Below the pieces are notes generated by a model. It was given only the letters and a program-made list of their open reading frames with translations, ran no database searches and was not told the DNA's origin. Of a stretch of 6,203 nt of DNA, positions 5,123 through 6,203 are shown one piece after another. Within the stretch, counting starts at the first letter, position 1. The number at the start of each line of letters is the position of its first letter. The translations under genes were made by a program, and so were the position numbers. Source of the DNA: Candidatus Sordicultor fermentans (GTDB lineage: Bacteria > Atribacterota > Atribacteria > Atribacterales > Caldatribacteriaceae); NCBI GenBank assembly GCA_002385475.1, contig DGDO01000140.1:4224-10426 (forward strand), read 5' to 3'.

Positions 5123-5953
5123 CTATTTAATCAATTCCGGGAGCTGTATCTCATAAACATGAGACCATCTCTTACCAGTCACAAATAAGCGATTATTTTC
5201 AGCATCATAAGCAATACCGTTTGGAACATCTTCCCTTGTATTTCTCTTTTCTTCAAGCTGGCTAACATCGATCCACCCCACCACTTCACCGTCCTGAGAA
5301 TCTATTATGGCAATAATATCAGTATGCCAGACGTTGGCATAAATTTTACCGTTAATGTATTCTAACTCATTAAGCTGGTCAATGAGTTTTCCCCCTGAGC
5401 TAACAGGCAATTCTCTTATTAAAGAAAAGTCCACAGGATTAAGAAACCGCAACAAATTAGAACCATCACTTACAATAAGGTGACTTCCATCATAAGTAAC
5501 ACCCCATCCCTCATAAGGGTAATAGAGGGTTTTTTCCAGTTCTAAGGTATCCTTGTGATAAAGTAAGGCGACTCTTGACTTCCACGTTAGTTGAATTAAA
5601 GTAGAACCCACGATAGTAAGGCCCTCACCAAAATATTGGTCTTCAATTTCTACTAAATGGATGATTTCTCCGGTAGAAAGGTTAACCTTCCTTAAGCTTG
5701 ATTCACCATGTAAACCAGTACTTTCATATAAAAAACCATTTTCATAAACTAATCCTTCAGTAAAAGCTCGAGGGTCGTGAGGATAGATAGCTATCGCTTG
5801 AGCCAGATAATAAGGGATATCTTCATTTTGAGACAGATACAAAGCAAGTGAGTCATAAGACTGAGCGTCAGCTTTTGTGAAAATAAGAAAGAACCAAACA
5901 ACAGCCCCCAATATTCTCCAGGTAATTTTACCAGTAATAGTAAATTTTTTCAT
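5123..5953 (-). CDS. Secreted glutaminyl-peptide cyclotransferase (beta-propeller type, Glu_cyclase_2)
   Basis: Predicted to convert N-terminal glutamine of peptides to pyroglutamate outside the cytoplasm. From the chosen Met the protein has 276 residues. Residues 1-30 are a signal peptide: MKK start, hydrophobic core ILGAVVWFFLIF, and ADA before QSYD. Repeated blade motifs typical of plant and Xanthomonas-type cyclases follow: YPHDPRAFTEGLVYENG, LYESTGLHGESSLRKV, FGEGLTIVGSTLIQLTWK, EGWGVTYDG, VSDGSNLLRFLNP, LNELEYINGKIYANVW and a closing NGIAYDAENNRLFVTGKRW, covering the usual single-domain length. The reading frame is open up to 6106, but the extra 51 residues would overlap the divergent gene and its promoter, so I reject that start. 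No good Shine-Dalgarno precedes 5953; ATGs at 5965 and 5962 are in frame alternatives. It is monocistronic here. Confidence 0.9.
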   Translation of the reverse strand: MKKFTITGKITWRILGAVVWFFLIFTKADAQSYDSLALYLSQNEDIPYYLAQAIAIYPHDPRAFTEGLVYENGFLYESTGLHGESSLRKVNLSTGEIIHLVEIEDQYFGEGLTIVGSTLIQLTWKSRVALLYHKDTLELEKTLYYPYEGWGVTYDGSHLIVSDGSNLLRFLNPVDFSLIRELPVSSGGKLIDQLNELEYINGKIYANVWHTDIIAIIDSQDGEVVGWIDVSQLEEKRNTREDVPNGIAYDAENNRLFVTGKRWSHVYEIQLPELIK

Positions 5954-5963
5954 ATCTTTCATC

Positions 5964-5972
5964 ATTGTAGCA
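5964..5972 (-). promoter_or_regulatory. Extended -10 promoter overlapping the cyclase start region
   Basis: On the minus strand TGCTACAAT is a TGn extended -10 with five of six consensus bases (TACAAT, 5969-5964). A weak -35 (TTCGGT, 5993-5988) lies 18 bases upstream. Transcription would begin near 5957, only a few bases before the ATG at 5953, which gives an almost leaderless mRNA and fits the missing Shine-Dalgarno. Confidence 0.4.
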
Positions 5973-6032
5973 TAATTTTTATTTTGAACCGAAGTTTTTA
6001 CAACTGAACTCATCATCAACAAAAAAATGAGA

Positions 6033-6038
6033 TATAAT
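6033..6038 (+). promoter_or_regulatory. -10 element for the SIS-domain gene
   Basis: A perfect TATAAT lies 35 bases before the ATG at 6074, giving a leader of about 30 bases that contains AAAGGAGGA. No convincing -35 is present at 16-18 bases. It is back to back with the cyclase promoter in a 120-base divergent gap. Confidence 0.45.
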
Positions 6039-6073
6039 GGTCTTGAACAAGAAGGATAAAAGGAGGAATAATT

Positions 6074-6203
6074 ATGGATTACACTCACCAGGAAATACTC
6101 CGGCAACCCACTACTTGGGGAAAGACCCTAAATTATCTCCAGGAGAAAGAAAGCTATTTTTCTCAATTTTTAGCAGAAACACATGATAATGTCATTTTTA
6201 CGG
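6074..6203 (+). CDS. SIS-domain sugar isomerase/deaminase-like protein, N-terminal part (runs off the right edge)
   Basis: The first 43 residues are visible: MDYTHQEILRQPTTWGKTLN, then a charged helix and FLAETHDNVIFT at the edge. The YxxxEIxxQPxxWxxTL opening is characteristic of SIS proteins of the AgaS / GlmS-isomerase-like group, in which a strand like VIFT leads into the phospho-sugar binding GxGSS loop, here outside the window. Such proteins isomerise or deaminate phosphorylated ketoses, aldoses or amino sugars in the cytoplasm. AAAGGAGGA ends 6 bases or so before the ATG, a strong ribosome binding site. It is divergent from the cyclase gene. A sugar-phosphate role would fit the sugar-uptake theme of the region, but the specific substrate cannot be told from this fragment. 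Confidence 0.8.
   Translation, partial: MDYTHQEILRQPTTWGKTLNYLQEKESYFSQFLAETHDNVIFT

Noticed and set aside
5954..6106. N-terminal extension of the cyclase by 51 residues
   Set aside because: It would place a hydrophobic start ahead of a proper signal peptide, overlap the SIS gene's start and ribosome site, and has no ribosome binding site of its own.
1..6203. CRISPR array, insertion sequence, tRNA or rRNA
   Set aside because: No regularly spaced repeats, transposase frame with flanking inverted ends, or tRNA-like arms were seen on either strand.

Overview
The window is about 6.2 kb of moderately AT-rich bacterial DNA with tight gene spacing, strong GGAGG-type ribosome binding sites and sigma-70-like promoter motifs. 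It carries a sugar-uptake locus, a branched-chain amino acid exporter pair, a secreted glutaminyl cyclase and the start of a sugar isomerase. The solute-binding protein has a Sec signal peptide but no lipobox cysteine, which points to a cell with an outer membrane and periplasm rather than a typical monoderm Firmicute. An anaerobic diderm of the Atribacterota or Synergistota/Thermotogota kind would fit, but the lineage is inference only; no rRNA or marker gene is present.

Layout: positions 1-257 (minus) hold the N-terminal part of a Gfo/Idh/MocA NAD-dependent oxidoreductase. A long non-coding divergent region (about 270-800) holds outward-facing promoters, operator-like dyads and a leader with a very strong Shine-Dalgarno and a short ORF. 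Positions 801-3635 (plus) form a three-gene ABC sugar importer operon: periplasmic binding protein, RbsC-type permease and a single-domain ATPase. A 350-base gap (3636-3985) contains a stem-loop, what looks like the C-terminal relic of a minus-strand gene, a near-perfect 22-bp dyad and a promoter. Positions 3986-5028 (plus) are azlC and azlD, overlapping by 4 bases and followed by a bidirectional terminator. Positions 5123-5953 (minus) encode a secreted beta-propeller glutaminyl-peptide cyclotransferase. Divergent from it, at 6074, begins a SIS-domain protein that runs off the window.

Working together: the oxidoreductase and the divergent ABC importer look like one carbohydrate or polyol uptake-and-oxidation module, with inositol or a related sugar as one candidate substrate. 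AzlCD is a separate export unit. The cyclase acts outside the cytoplasm on N-terminal glutamine; the predicted mature ends of both the sugar-binding protein and the cyclase itself begin with Gln. I see no defence system, mobile element, CRISPR array or RNA gene. The unusual content is in the non-coding stretches.
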